Below the pieces are notes generated by a model. That model made no database searches and was not told the origin of the DNA. It saw nothing but the letters and a program-made list of their open reading frames with translations. Position numbers and translations under genes: made by a program. From Nocardioides sp. REDSEA-S33_B3 (lineage in GTDB: Bacteria > Actinomycetota > Actinomycetes > Propionibacteriales > Nocardioidaceae), in the NCBI GenBank assembly GCA_001627335.1, contig LUPK01000040.1, positions 1 to 64,000 of the forward strand: DNA of 64,000 nucleotides, read 5' to 3'. Of the stretch, positions 8,661 to 24,362 are shown piece by piece. Every line of letters begins with the position of its first letter. Positions within the stretch are counted from its first letter, which is position 1.

Positions 8661-8849
8661 ATGAGTGCAGACGAGCAGGGCCGCGACACCTCGGAGCAGG
8701 GTCAGGTCTCCGAGGTGCAGAGCCTCGAGGACGCCGACGAGCCCATCAGCGACGACCAGGCCGTCGCCGGTCAGCCCGACGCCGAGTCCGGCGAGGTCGA
8801 CGAGGGACCCACCGGCCCCAACAGCCGGGCCGGCTCCGACCGCAACTGA
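8661..8849 (+). CDS. Small acidic protein, unknown
   Basis: A 62-residue, strongly acidic, Gln/Asp/Glu/Ser-rich and probably disordered protein without hydrophobic segments. I do not recognise it. Support for it being real comes from the promoter: TACTGT begins 12 bases before the ATG, the same spacing as the leaderless promoters of recognised genes in this window. The stop is followed by a GGTCTCGA-type repeat at about 8878-8934. No partner gene suggests a role. Confidence 0.5.
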   Translation: MSADEQGRDTSEQGQVSEVQSLEDADEPISDDQAVAGQPDAESGEVDEGPTGPNSRAGSDRN

Positions 8850-8923
8850 CCGGCGACGCAGGCGCACACCTCACCGGGTCTCGACCCGCCGGTCACGCCC
8901 TCGTCCCTCGGGCGACTGCTCGC

Positions 8924-10612
<1,689 letters not shown>

Positions 10613-10680
10613 GAGCAGCCAGACTAGTCCGTCCTCCGAGGGGCCCTCTTGACGGGCCGCGGACCGGTCGGTCTAGGGTC

Positions 10681-10781
10681 GACGCCGTCCACCACGGGAG
10701 CTCGCGGCAGCGGGCTGAGAGGGAGCTGGGGCCGCTCCGACCGTCGAACCTGATCCGGTTAAGACCGGCGAAGGAAGCGTC
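10681..10781 (+). promoter_or_regulatory. TPP riboswitch (THI element)
   Basis: All conserved blocks of the thiamine pyrophosphate aptamer are present: CACGGGAGCTCG, then GGGCTGAGAGGGAG, then GACCGTCGAACCTGATC and CCGGTTAAGACCGGCGAAGG. The closing stem P1 pairs GACGC (10681-10685) with GCGTC (10777-10781). A promoter TTGACG (10649) with TAGGGT (10674-10679) lies just upstream. The ribosome site AGGAG (10782-10786) follows P1 directly and sits 6 bases before the thiE GTG. Ligand binding can therefore be expected to block translation initiation of the thi operon. Confidence 0.97.
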
Positions 10782-10792
10782 AGGAGCAACCT

Positions 10793-11421
10793 GTGTCCTC
10801 CCATTCCCGCAGCGCCGCGGTGCTGCCGCGCGTGTTCTGCCTCGTCGGTCCCGACGACGACCTGTCCCTGCTGCCGGCGCTCGCAGCTCGCGGGGTGACG
10901 GGCTTCCAGGTCCGGGACAAGACCAACGAGGACCGCGACTGCCTCGCGCTCGTGGTCACGGTCATGGCCTCGCTCACGTCGTACGACGTCATGGTGGTCG
11001 TCGACGACCGGCTCGACGTCGCCCTGGCGGCCGGTGCCGACGGCGTCCACCTCGGCGCACGCGACCTGCCGCTCGTGCACGCGCGTCGGCTCGCCGACGC
11101 GCTCGACCGCCCCTTCGTCGTCGGCGCCACCTGTCGCGACGCGACCCAGGTCCGGGCAGCGGTCGACGACGGGGCCGACTACGCCGGCTTCGGGCCGATC
11201 GGCGTCTCGGGGTCCAAGGCCGACCTGCCCGACCCGCTCGGGGTGGCGGCGCTGAGGGGGGCCACCGGGCACCTGCCTCTGGTGGCGCTCGGCGGGATCG
11301 ACGTGCCGACGGCCCGGGAGGTGCGCGCGGCGGGGGCCCACGGCGTGGCGGTGATCGGGGCGTTGTGGCGGGCGCGAGATCCGTTGAGAGCAGCCGAGGA
11401 GCTGGTCGCGGCGGTCGCCTG

Positions 11422-11422
<1 letters not shown>
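10793..11422 (+). CDS. thiE: Thiamine-phosphate synthase (ThiE)
   Basis: Joins HMP pyrophosphate and HET phosphate to thiamine phosphate in the cytoplasm. The TIM-barrel protein has 209 residues. It has the pyrophosphate/pyrimidine motif VTGFQVRDKTNED, DDRLDVALAAGADGVHLGARDLP and ALGGIDVPTAREVRAAGAHGVAVIGAL. The segment usually reading GxSxH and GPVFxTxTK is divergent here (VVGATCRDA and AGFGPIGVSGSKADLPDP). It is the first gene after the riboswitch, GTG start behind AGGAG. It overlaps thiO by one base (TGATG). Confidence 0.88.
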
Positions 11423-16375
<4,953 letters not shown>

Positions 16376-16424
16376 GGCCGGCGTCCTGGTCCCACCGCGG
16401 GGCCCCGGCCCTAGGGTGAGGTCC

Positions 16425-17066
16425 ATGGAGGAGGAGCAGGCCCGGATGAGGATCTCCGACGCCGACCGGCACCAGGTCTCGGAGGTGCTGCGCGAGGCGG
16501 CGGGGGAGGGGCGCCTGGACTGGGAGGAGCTCGAGCAACGCCTCGAGGCGGCGTACGCCGCGCGCACGTACGCCGAGCTGCTGCCGCTGACCGCCGACCT
16601 GCCCTCCGGGTCGACCCCCGTCCCGGTGTCGGCCCCGCAGCCCCCTGCGCGTGAGGTGTCCGGCGTGAGCGGGACCAGGCGGGCGTTCGCGATGTGGGGC
16701 GCCGTCGAGCGCAAGGGCACCTGGGACCTGACCGACCAGCTGACCGTCGGGGTCTGCATGGCCGGCGCACAGCTGGACCTGCGGCAGGCACGGTGGCCCG
16801 AGGGGGTGCCGGTGATCAGCGCCTACGCGGTGATGGGCGGGGTGCAGATCGTCGTCGACCCCGACACCGAGGTCGTGATGGAGGGCATCGGCATCATGGG
16901 CGGCTTCGCGGGGCCGTCCGGTCTGGTCGACCAGGCGCCCGGCATCCCGACGCGACGCGTGCGCGTGCGCGGCGTCGCCTTCTGGGGAGCCGTCGCGGTG
17001 GAGCGCAAGCACGCGATCGGTCCCGGGGGTGCCGCGGAGGACGGCGCACGGCGCGAGCTGGACTGA
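16425..17066 (+). CDS. DUF1707 protein with LiaF-like C-terminal domain
   Basis: Protein of 213 residues found in actinobacteria. The N-terminal ~55 residues are the DUF1707 module (RISDADRHQVSEVLREAAGEG, then GRLDWEELEQRLEAAYAARTYAELLPLTADLP). The C-terminal half is a beta-repeat domain (MWGAVERKGTWDL, then ISAYAVMGGVQIVVDPDTEV and a closing FWGAVAVERK) like the cell-wall-stress DUF2154/LiaF family. No membrane helix. TAGGGT begins 13 bases before ATG 16425, supporting it as a leaderless start; an inner ATG at 16446 is preceded by GGAGGAGG and could also be used. Confidence 0.8.
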   Translation: MEEEQARMRISDADRHQVSEVLREAAGEGRLDWEELEQRLEAAYAARTYAELLPLTADLPSGSTPVPVSAPQPPAREVSGVSGTRRAFAMWGAVERKGTWDLTDQLTVGVCMAGAQLDLRQARWPEGVPVISAYAVMGGVQIVVDPDTEVVMEGIGIMGGFAGPSGLVDQAPGIPTRRVRVRGVAFWGAVAVERKHAIGPGGAAEDGARRELD

Positions 17067-17128
17067 CCCTGCGTCCTGGCCGTGCCGCACGACTGCGGTC
17101 GGCACCGACGTACGCGCGTACGCCCTGT

Positions 17129-17140
17129 GCAAGCGCTTAC
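17129..17140 (+). promoter_or_regulatory. LacI-type operator in the msiK promoter
   Basis: GCAAGCGCTTAC has a perfect 8-base core AAGCGCTT (17131-17138), the central CG-containing palindrome typical of LacI-family regulators of sugar genes. It lies just upstream of a -10 TAGGGT (17149-17154), where a repressor would block polymerase. The cognate LacI protein is not in the window. Confidence 0.6.
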
Positions 17141-17160
17141 GCGTAGGCTAGGGTGACCGG

Positions 17161-17217
17161 CGTCACTTCACGACGGATCGTCCGGCACGTGCCTGCCGGT
17201 GAAGGAGATGGGAATCA
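17161..17217 (+). ncRNA. Structured msiK leader, candidate msiK RNA motif
   Basis: The expected 5' UTR folds into a three-way junction. TTCAC (17167-17171) pairs with GTGAA (17199-17203), enclosing GACG/CGTC (17172-17175 with 17179-17182) and CCGGCA/TGCCGG (17182-17187 with 17194-17199). The closing strand overlaps the ribosome site AAGGAG (17202-17207), so folding could mask it. A conserved msiK RNA motif of unknown mechanism is known from actinobacterial msiK leaders; whether this is a member needs a covariance-model match. Confidence 0.5.
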
Positions 17218-18297
<1,080 letters not shown>

Positions 18298-18318
18298 TCC
18301 GGTCGCACCCAGCGCGCC

Positions 18319-18358
18319 GAGCCGGTGCGGGGCCCTCCTGGGGGCTCCGTGCCGGCTC
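18319..18358. terminator. Hairpin between convergent genes after msiK
   Basis: GAGCCGG (18319-18325) pairs with CCGGCTC (18352-18358), and inner GGGGCCC/GGGGCTCC sequence extends the structure. It lies 22 bases after msiK and 34 bases from the end of the convergent hydrolase gene, so it may serve both strands. Confidence 0.65.
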
Positions 18359-18392
18359 GTCCGTCGTCGCGGCGGGGCTTGGTCGGGTGCGC

Positions 18393-19289
18393 TCAGGCCC
18401 GGTCGGCCGTACGCCGGATGGCGGCAGTGAAGGTGTCGAAGAGCTCCTCGGGCAGGTCGTGGCCCATGCCGTCGACCAGCACCAGCTCGGCGCCGGGGAT
18501 CGCGGCAGCGGTCGCCCGGCCGCCGGAGACGTGCACCATCTTGTCCGCCAGGCCGTGCACGACCAGGCTCGGCACCCGCACCCCGCGCAGCCGCGGCTCG
18601 CGGTCGGGCTGGGTGAGGATCGCGACCATCTGCCGCAGCGTCCCGGCGGCGCTGACCCCGTGGTCCCAGGTCTCCGCGGCGCGGACCCGGTTGTCCTCCT
18701 CGGTGACCGGGTAGGCCGGGGAGCCGAGCAGCGACCACATCCGCGTGCTCTGGGCGACGTACGCCTCCTTGCCGGTGCGGCCCCCGGTGAGCAGCGGCGG
18801 CAGCAGTGAGGGGTGCTGCCAGCCGACGGTCCGTCGCCCCGTCGTCGACATGATCGAGGTCATCGAGCGGACCCGGCGCGGGTCCGCCAGCGCCATCGTC
18901 TGCACGATCATGCCGCCCATCGAGATGCCGGCGACGTGCGCCGACTCGATGCCGAGGTGGTCGAGCAGGCCGAAGCCGTCGGCGGCCATGTCGTCGAGGG
19001 AGTACGGCGCGCGCACCGGCAGCCCGGCGAAGGCACGCACCAGCGTGGCGCGGGTGACCTTCCCGCGCATCCGGCTCGACCGGCCGGCGTCGCGGTTGTC
19101 GAAGCGGATGACGTGGAAGCCCTCGTCGGCCAGCCGCAGGCACAGTGCGTCGTCCCACCAGGTCAGTGGCCCGCCGAGGCCCATGACGAGCAGGAGTGGC
19201 TCACCGTCGGGGTCGCCGAAGGTCTGGTAGCACAGCTCGACGCCGGTGCTGACGGGCGCGCGGAGCAGGTCGGTGACCAGATGGGTCAT
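18393..19289 (-). CDS. Alpha/beta hydrolase
   Basis: Hydrolase of 298 residues with the canonical fold. It has the oxyanion strand LLLVMGLGGPLTWWDD, then VIRFDNRDAGRS, the nucleophile elbow AGISMGGMIVQ, the acid in SLVVHGLADKMV and the catalytic His in GMGHDLPEEL. This pattern resembles the haloperoxidase/proline-iminopeptidase/AcrC-like esterase group; the substrate is unknown. ATG 19289 (MTHLVTD) is preferred to the upstream GTG because it starts the conserved sequence. It is divergent from a second hydrolase gene. Confidence 0.85.
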   Translation of the reverse strand: MTHLVTDLLRAPVSTGVELCYQTFGDPDGEPLLLVMGLGGPLTWWDDALCLRLADEGFHVIRFDNRDAGRSSRMRGKVTRATLVRAFAGLPVRAPYSLDDMAADGFGLLDHLGIESAHVAGISMGGMIVQTMALADPRRVRSMTSIMSTTGRRTVGWQHPSLLPPLLTGGRTGKEAYVAQSTRMWSLLGSPAYPVTEEDNRVRAAETWDHGVSAAGTLRQMVAILTQPDREPRLRGVRVPSLVVHGLADKMVHVSGGRATAAAIPGAELVLVDGMGHDLPEELFDTFTAAIRRTADRA

Positions 19290-19386
19290 GCGGCCAGTAG
19301 ACCGTACGGACCATCTGTGGACCACCGGCGTCCGTTTCTTCGTGTCTCACCTCACAGGAGGTGTTACGTCGTCGTAATGTTGAAGG

Positions 19387-20226
19387 GTGAACAAGAACCC
19401 GGTCGCGTCCTTCCTGCTGCCCGACGAGTTCCGTCGTCCGCCGCTGGTGCGGATGCTGCACGAGGGACGCCTGGTGGGGGAGGCCTCGCGTCACGCGGTC
19501 CGTGGGCTCTCCGCGGCCCGCACGCGCACGCCGTACGCCGGCAGCGCCCCGGCCCGTGACGCCGACCCGGTCCTGCTCGTGCCCGGTTTCATGGCCGGCG
19601 ACTACACCCTGGCCGGGCTGTCGCGGCAGCTGCGCCGCGAGGGCCACCGCACCTACCGCGCCGGGATCCCCGTGGCCAACATGGGCTGCACCCTCGACAC
19701 CGCCGAGATGATCGAGTCGCGGCTCGAGGCGATCGTGGCCCGCCGCGAGCAGCGCGTGCAGATCGTCGGGCACAGCCTCGGCGGCATGCTCGCCCGCGGC
19801 ATCGCCGCCCGCCGCCCCGACCTGGTCAGCGGCATCGTCACCATGGGCAGCCCGGTGCTGGCCCCCGGCGCCCACCACCGCTCGCTCACGATGTTCGTGC
19901 TCGGCCTGGTCGCGATGTCCAAGGTCGGCGTCAGCGGCGTCATGAACGAGACCTGCGTCGGCGGCGAGTGCGCGCTGGAGTCCTTCCAGGAGAGCCAGGT
20001 CCCGCTGCCCTCCGACGTCTCGTTCACCGCGATCTACTCCCGCAACGACGGCATCGTCGACTGGCGCGCCTGCCTGGACCCCGCCGCCGCCCACGTCGAG
20101 GTGAGGGCCTCCCACATCGGGATGGCCGTCGACCCCCGCGTCAGCGACGAGGTCCTCTCCGCGCTGCGCACCCACCGCGAGGGCGCCGCCGCTGCCGCCT
20201 CCTCGCTCCGGGTCGCCACCGCCTGA
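19387..20226 (+). CDS. Alpha/beta hydrolase, lipase-like
   Basis: Protein of 279 residues with the lipase-type fold. It shows DPVLLVPGFMAGDYTLAGLS (oxyanion loop), the nucleophile elbow IVGHSLGGMLARG, a likely acid in YSRNDGIVDW and a His in ASHIGMAV. It lacks a signal peptide. TAATGT (19375-19380) lies 12 bases before the GTG, so the transcript is probably leaderless. Substrate unknown; comparable actinobacterial proteins are annotated as esterases. A tandem palindromic repeat follows. Confidence 0.82.
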   Translation: MNKNPVASFLLPDEFRRPPLVRMLHEGRLVGEASRHAVRGLSAARTRTPYAGSAPARDADPVLLVPGFMAGDYTLAGLSRQLRREGHRTYRAGIPVANMGCTLDTAEMIESRLEAIVARREQRVQIVGHSLGGMLARGIAARRPDLVSGIVTMGSPVLAPGAHHRSLTMFVLGLVAMSKVGVSGVMNETCVGGECALESFQESQVPLPSDVSFTAIYSRNDGIVDWRACLDPAAAHVEVRASHIGMAVDPRVSDEVLSALRTHREGAAAAASSLRVATA

Positions 20227-20248
20227 CGCCGAGCCGGCCGAGCCGGGC

Positions 20249-20355
20249 TGTCGTCCAGCCGGCCGGGTTTGTCGGCCAGCCGACGTACCCGGCCATGGGA
20301 CGACGAACCTTTGTCGTCCAGCTCCCGGGTCTGTCGGCCAGCCGACAAGCCCGGG
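20249..20355. repeat. Tandem palindromic repeat, two ~62-bp units
   Basis: Two similar units each contain GTCGTCCAGC followed by a hairpin with the core GTCGGCcaGCCGAC: 20263-20292 (arms CCGGGT/ACCCGG) and 20324-20355 (arms CCCGGG/CCCGGG). Between them GGACGAC (20298-20304) pairs with GTCGTCC (20313-20319). The equivalent bases are 62-63 apart. The array fills the gap between two convergent genes and could double as a bidirectional terminator. Confidence 0.75.
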
Positions 20356-20388
20356 CGTGACCGACGTGAAGCCCCCGGGGGGAGCGGA

Positions 20389-21405
20389 TCAGTGGTCGAA
20401 GTCGACCGCGGAGTACGCGCGGAGCTTGGAGAGCTTGTGCTCGGAGCGGATGGTGCGGATCGTGCCGCTGCGCGAGCGCATCACCAGGCTGTGGGTGCTG
20501 ACGGAGTTGGCGCTGTAGCGCACGCCCTCGAGCAGCTCGCCGTCGGTGATGCCGGTGGCGACGAAGAAGCAGTCGTCGCCGGTGACCAGGGTGTCGGTGT
20601 CGAGCACGGCGTCGAGGTCGTGGCCGGCGTCGATGGCGCGCTGGCGCTCCTCGTCGTCGGTGGGCCACAGGCGACCCTGGATGACACCGCCCATGGACTT
20701 CATCGCGCAGGCGGTGATGATGCCCTCGGGGGTGCCGCCGATGCCGAGCAGCAGGTCGACGCCGGTGTCGGGGCGGGCGGCCATGATGGCGCCGGCGACG
20801 TCGCCGTCGGTGATGAACTTGATCATCGCGCCGGTCTCGCGGATCTCCTCGGCCAACTGCTCGTGGCGGGGACGGTCGAGCAGGACGACCTTGACGTCCT
20901 CGGGGCGCTTGCCCTTGGCCTTGGCCACGGCGGAGATGTTCTCGGCGACCGAGGCGCGGATGTCGACCACGTCGGCGGCCTCGGGGCCGGTGACGAGCTT
21001 CTCCATGTAGAACACGGCCGAGGGGTCGTACATCGAGCCCCGCGGCGAGACCGCCAGCACCGACACGGCGTTGGTCATGCCCTTGGCGGTCAGGGTGGTC
21101 CCGTCGATGGGGTCGACGGCGACGTCGCACTCGGGACCGGTGCCGTCACCGACCTCCTCGCCGTTGTAGAGCATCGGGGCGTTGTCCTTCTCGCCTTCGC
21201 CGATGACGACGGTGCCGCGCATGCCGATGGTCGAGATGAGCACCCGCATCGCGTTGACGGCCACGCCGTCGGCGCCGTTCTTGTCGCCGCGGCCGACCCA
21301 CCGCCCGGCGGCCATGGCGGCTGCTTCGGTGACGCGCACCAGCTCCAGCGCGAGGTTGCGGTCAGGGGACTGCGGGGCGACCTGGAGGCCGTCGGGCTCG
21401 CTCAT
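20389..21405 (-). CDS. glpX: Fructose-1,6-bisphosphatase, class II
   Basis: Gluconeogenic phosphatase of 338 residues, the main FBPase type of actinobacteria. It has the Li-sensitive phosphatase motifs [21 protein letters not shown] and [15 protein letters not shown] with metal-binding acids, then [24 protein letters not shown] and [14 protein letters not shown]. The ATG overlaps the modC stop by 4 bases (ATGA), so it is translated from the end of the molybdate operon. That context is unusual, since no metabolic link between FBPase and molybdate is known to me. Confidence 0.95.
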   Translation of the reverse strand: MSEPDGLQVAPQSPDRNLALELVRVTEAAAMAAGRWVGRGDKNGADGVAVNAMRVLISTIGMRGTVVIGEGEKDNAPMLYNGEEVGDGTGPECDVAVDPIDGTTLTAKGMTNAVSVLAVSPRGSMYDPSAVFYMEKLVTGPEAADVVDIRASVAENISAVAKAKGKRPEDVKVVLLDRPRHEQLAEEIRETGAMIKFITDGDVAGAIMAARPDTGVDLLLGIGGTPEGIITACAMKSMGGVIQGRLWPTDDEERQRAIDAGHDLDAVLDTDTLVTGDDCFFVATGITDGELLEGVRYSANSVSTHSLVMRSRSGTIRTIRSEHKLSKLRAYSAVDFDH

Positions 21406-22379
21406 GGGCGCATGCTATCGGTCGTCGTCGCGGTCGCCTTCACGGTCAGCCAGACCTCTCGACCCGCGGTCAGTCCGAGGTCCACGGCCGCGGCGGGCGT
21501 GACGTCGGCCAGCAGCTCGGGCCCGTCCTCGGTGGCGACCAGCAGGCGCAGCGCGTCGCCGTGCGGGGTCGTGCCGGCCACGCGGCCGCGCCAGGTGAGC
21601 CGCGCGGAGCCCTCCGGGCGGGCCAGGGAGACGGTGACGGCGCTGGGCGGGAAGCTGCGGCGTACGTCGCCGTCGGGCACGACGTTGAGGCCGACCAGCC
21701 GGGCCACGTGCTCGGTGCGCGGGCGGGCCGCGACCTCGTGAGGGGTGCCGGTCTGGGCGATCCGCCCCTCGTCGATCACCACGACCCGGTCGGCGAGGGT
21801 GAGGGCGTCGAGGGCGTCGTGGGTGACCAGCAGCGTCACCCCGGAGTACGACGCCAGGTGCTCGGCCAGCGCGATCCGCAACGAGGTCGCCACGCCCACG
21901 TCGAGCCCCCCGAACGGCTCGTCCAGCAGCAGCACGGCGGGGTCGGTGACGAGCGCGCGGGCGAGGGCGACCCGCTGCGCCTGTCCGCCCGAGAGCGCGT
22001 GGGGCCGTCGGCGGCCGAGGTCGCCGACCCCGACCCGGTCCAGCCACTCCTGGGCGCGGACCCGTGCGGTGGCGGGGCGCTCGCCGCGGGCGCGGAGGCC
22101 GAAGGCGACGTTCTCGAGCGCGGTGAGGTGCGGGAAGAGCGAGCGGTCCTGGGGGACCAGCCCGACACCGCGGTCGCGGACGGGCAGCGGGGGAGCGTTC
22201 CAGTCGCGGCCGGCGACCTCGACGCGACCGGCGACGGGCAGCAGGCCGGCGACCGCGGAGAGCAGCGTGCTCTTCCCGGCGCCGTTGGGCCCGATGACGG
22301 CCACGACGTCACCTGATGCGGCGTCGAGGGCGGCGCTCAGCCGGCCCGGGACCTCGACGTCGAGGGAGAGCCCGGTCAC
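21402..22379 (-). CDS. modC: Molybdate ABC transporter ATPase ModC
   Basis: ATPase of 325 residues energising molybdate import. Walker A is [18 protein letters not shown], signature [16 protein letters not shown], Walker [13 protein letters not shown], switch His in [11 protein letters not shown]. The C-terminal ~70 residues form a Mop/TOBE-like domain for oxyanion sensing ([22 protein letters not shown]). GTG 22379 overlaps the modB stop by 4 bases. The downstream end overlaps glpX by 4 bases. Confidence 0.93.
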   Translation of the reverse strand: MTGLSLDVEVPGRLSAALDAASGDVVAVIGPNGAGKSTLLSAVAGLLPVAGRVEVAGRDWNAPPLPVRDRGVGLVPQDRSLFPHLTALENVAFGLRARGERPATARVRAQEWLDRVGVGDLGRRRPHALSGGQAQRVALARALVTDPAVLLLDEPFGGLDVGVATSLRIALAEHLASYSGVTLLVTHDALDALTLADRVVVIDEGRIAQTGTPHEVAARPRTEHVARLVGLNVVPDGDVRRSFPPSAVTVSLARPEGSARLTWRGRVAGTTPHGDALRLLVATEDGPELLADVTPAAAVDLGLTAGREVWLTVKATATTTDSMRP

Positions 22380-23119
22380 GACGGCACCAGCCAGCGACGG
22401 CGCAGCCCGACGAGCACCCCGATCGAGACGACCAACAGCAGCATCGACAGGGTGCGGGCGGCCGCCGGGTCGGCCTGCAGCGTGGTGTAGATCAGCGACG
22501 GCATCGTCTGCGTGGTGCCGGGGAAGTTGCCGGCGAAGGTGATGGTCGCGCCGAACTCGCCCAGGCTGCGCGCCCAGGCCAGCACGCAGCCGGCCAGCAC
22601 ACCGGGCAGGGCGGCGGTCCGCAGCGCCCCCTCGACGCTGAGCACGAAGAACGGCAGCGAGACGAACGTGTGCGCCAGCACCACCGCGGTGGTCGTGTAG
22701 GGGATGGTCCACCCGGTCACGTCGTGCAGCGGGCCACCCAGCAGGCCGTTGCGCCCGAGCGCGGCGACCAGCGCGACGCCCGCGACCACGGGAGGCAGCA
22801 CGAGCGGCACGGCGACCAGCCCGCGCAGCAGGCGGCGCCCCGGGAACTCCACCCGTGCCAGCAGCCACGCCAGCGGTGTCCCCAGCAGCACGCACAGCAC
22901 GACGGTCAGCGCGGACGTCAGCCCCGAGAGCCACAGCGCGTCGCGCACCGCGGGGTCGGCCAGCTGGGCACCGAGGTCGGACCACGGGGTGTCCAGCACC
23001 AGGGCGACCAGCGGCACCACGAGCAGCGCCGCGCCGACCGACCCCGGGACCAGGAGGAGGAGCGGTGGCCTGCCGAGGGAGGGTGCGCGCGCCGGCGTAC
23101 GCGTGGGGGTGGTGCTCAC
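22376..23119 (-). CDS. modB: Molybdate ABC transporter permease ModB
   Basis: Inner-membrane permease of 247 residues with about six helices. It contains the EAA-type loop SLGEFGATITFAGNFPGTTQTM that docks on ModC, and PLVLPPVVAGVALVAALGRNGLLG, typical of the ModB/CysT group. GTG 23119 overlaps the modA stop by 4 bases. Confidence 0.93.
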   Translation of the reverse strand: MSTTPTRTPARAPSLGRPPLLLLVPGSVGAALLVVPLVALVLDTPWSDLGAQLADPAVRDALWLSGLTSALTVVLCVLLGTPLAWLLARVEFPGRRLLRGLVAVPLVLPPVVAGVALVAALGRNGLLGGPLHDVTGWTIPYTTTAVVLAHTFVSLPFFVLSVEGALRTAALPGVLAGCVLAWARSLGEFGATITFAGNFPGTTQTMPSLIYTTLQADPAAARTLSMLLLVVSIGVLVGLRRRWLVPS

Positions 23120-23868
23120 GGCAGCGAGAACCCTGCCGCGTCGAGGACGTCGCGCCCTGCCGCGGACAGCACGAGGTCGACGAACTGCTGCGCCAGGTCG
23201 GGCTCGCGGGCCTGCTCCAGGACCGCGATCGGGTAGGACGTGGTGAGGGCCTCCGCCCCGGGGATCGGGAAGGTGACGACGTCCTCGCCGGCGCTCACCG
23301 CGTCGGTGGCGTAGACGATGCCGGCGTCGGCCTCGTCGGCCACGACCCTGGCGAGCACCGCCTTGACGTCGACCTCGAGGCTGACCGGCTCGGCCTCGAC
23401 CTGCTGCACGTCGGCCAGCGCCGACCAGAGGGCGCCGCAGGGGGCGGTCTCGACGCAGGCGACGTACGCCGCCCGGCCGCTGGCCACGTCGTCGAACCCG
23501 TCGACCCCGGCCCGACCGTCGGCGGGCGCGACGAGGACCAGGCTGTTGCTCGCGAACGTCCGGGGGGCGCCCGACACCGCGTCGGAGGCGAGCTCCATGG
23601 TGCGGGCGTCGGCCGTGGCCAGCACGTCGGCGGGCGCACCCTCGAGCGCCTGCTGAGCCAGGGTCGCCGAGGAGTCGAAGGCCAGCCGCACCCGCACGCC
23701 GGGGTGCTCCGCCTCGAACTCCTCCGCGAGCTCGGTGAACGTCTCGGTCAGCGACGCCGCCGCCAGCACGGTGAGCGTCTCCTCGTCGCCCCCGGCCCCG
23801 GCCGCGCACCCGCTGAGGGCCAGCGCTCCGACGAGCGCCACCGCCACCACCCCGCCACGAGACCTCAC
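23116..23868 (-). CDS. modA: Molybdate-binding lipoprotein ModA
   Basis: Substrate-binding lipoprotein of 250 residues. The signal peptide ends in the lipobox ALSGC. The mature part has LTVLAAASLTETFTELAEEFE and VRLAFDSSATLAQQALEGAPADVLATAD, typical ModA oxyanion-binding regions. YATDAVSAGEDVVTFPIP near the C-terminus forms the other side of the cleft. It could also carry tungstate. It overlaps the upstream regulator gene by 4 bases and modB by 4 bases. Confidence 0.93.
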   Translation of the reverse strand: MRSRGGVVAVALVGALALSGCAAGAGGDEETLTVLAAASLTETFTELAEEFEAEHPGVRVRLAFDSSATLAQQALEGAPADVLATADARTMELASDAVSGAPRTFASNSLVLVAPADGRAGVDGFDDVASGRAAYVACVETAPCGALWSALADVQQVEAEPVSLEVDVKAVLARVVADEADAGIVYATDAVSAGEDVVTFPIPGAEALTTSYPIAVLEQAREPDLAQQFVDLVLSAAGRDVLDAAGFSLP

Positions 23869-24254
23869 GGCAGCTCCACCACGACGTTGGTCGACTTCAC
23901 CGACGCCACGACCCGCGACCCCGGCTCGAGGCCGAGCTCCTCGGCGGCCTCGGCGGACATCAGCGAGACCAGTCGGTAGGGACCGCAGACCATGTCTACC
24001 TGCGCCATCACGGTGTCCTTCTTGACCGCGGTGACGATGCCGACGAGCCGGTTGCGGGCGCTGACGGCCGCGGACCGGCCGGGGTCGGGCGTGCCGGCGA
24101 GGTCCGCGGCGAAGGCGGCCAGCGCCGCGCCGGGCACGACGGTGCGCCCCTCCTCCTGCTCGGCCCGGAGCCGCCCGGCGTCCACCCAGCGGCGCAGGGT
24201 GTCGTCGCTGACCCCGAGGAGCTCGGCGGCCTCCGCGATCCGGTACGTCGTCAC
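23865..24254 (-). CDS. HTH-Mop fusion, probable molybdate-responsive regulator
   Basis: Protein of 129 residues. The N-terminus is a MerR/excisionase-type helix-turn-helix (YRIAEAAELLGVSDDTLRRWVDAGRL). The C-terminus is one Mop/TOBE domain (SARNRLVGIVTAVKKDTVMAQV through GSRVVASVKSTNVVVEL), the fold that binds molybdate in ModE and molbindins. As first gene of the mod operon it is probably the local molybdate sensor, with an architecture shorter than classical ModE. GTG 24254 is preferred to ATG 24272 because the latter would lie inside a palindrome that looks like the operator. Confidence 0.8.
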   Translation of the reverse strand: MTTYRIAEAAELLGVSDDTLRRWVDAGRLRAEQEEGRTVVPGAALAAFAADLAGTPDPGRSAAVSARNRLVGIVTAVKKDTVMAQVDMVCGPYRLVSLMSAEAAEELGLEPGSRVVASVKSTNVVVELP

Positions 24255-24268
24255 GCGTCCAGCATGCC

Positions 24269-24310
24269 GCATCCGCGGATGGATCGGCCAGAAGTCACCC
24301 GCATCTGCGG
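24269..24310 (-). promoter_or_regulatory. Candidate operator of the mod operon
   Basis: CATCCGCGGATG (24270-24281) is a perfect 12-base palindrome 16 bases upstream of the regulator start, and a related half GCATCTGCGG recurs at 24301-24310, 32 bases away (about three helix turns). This lies in the gap divergent to the DUF4245 gene and is a plausible autoregulatory site for the HTH-Mop protein. Confidence 0.45.
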
Positions 24311-24362
24311 CTTCGTGATGGCTGGCTGACCGCGCCTACCGGCCACCTGTGATCATGGCGGC

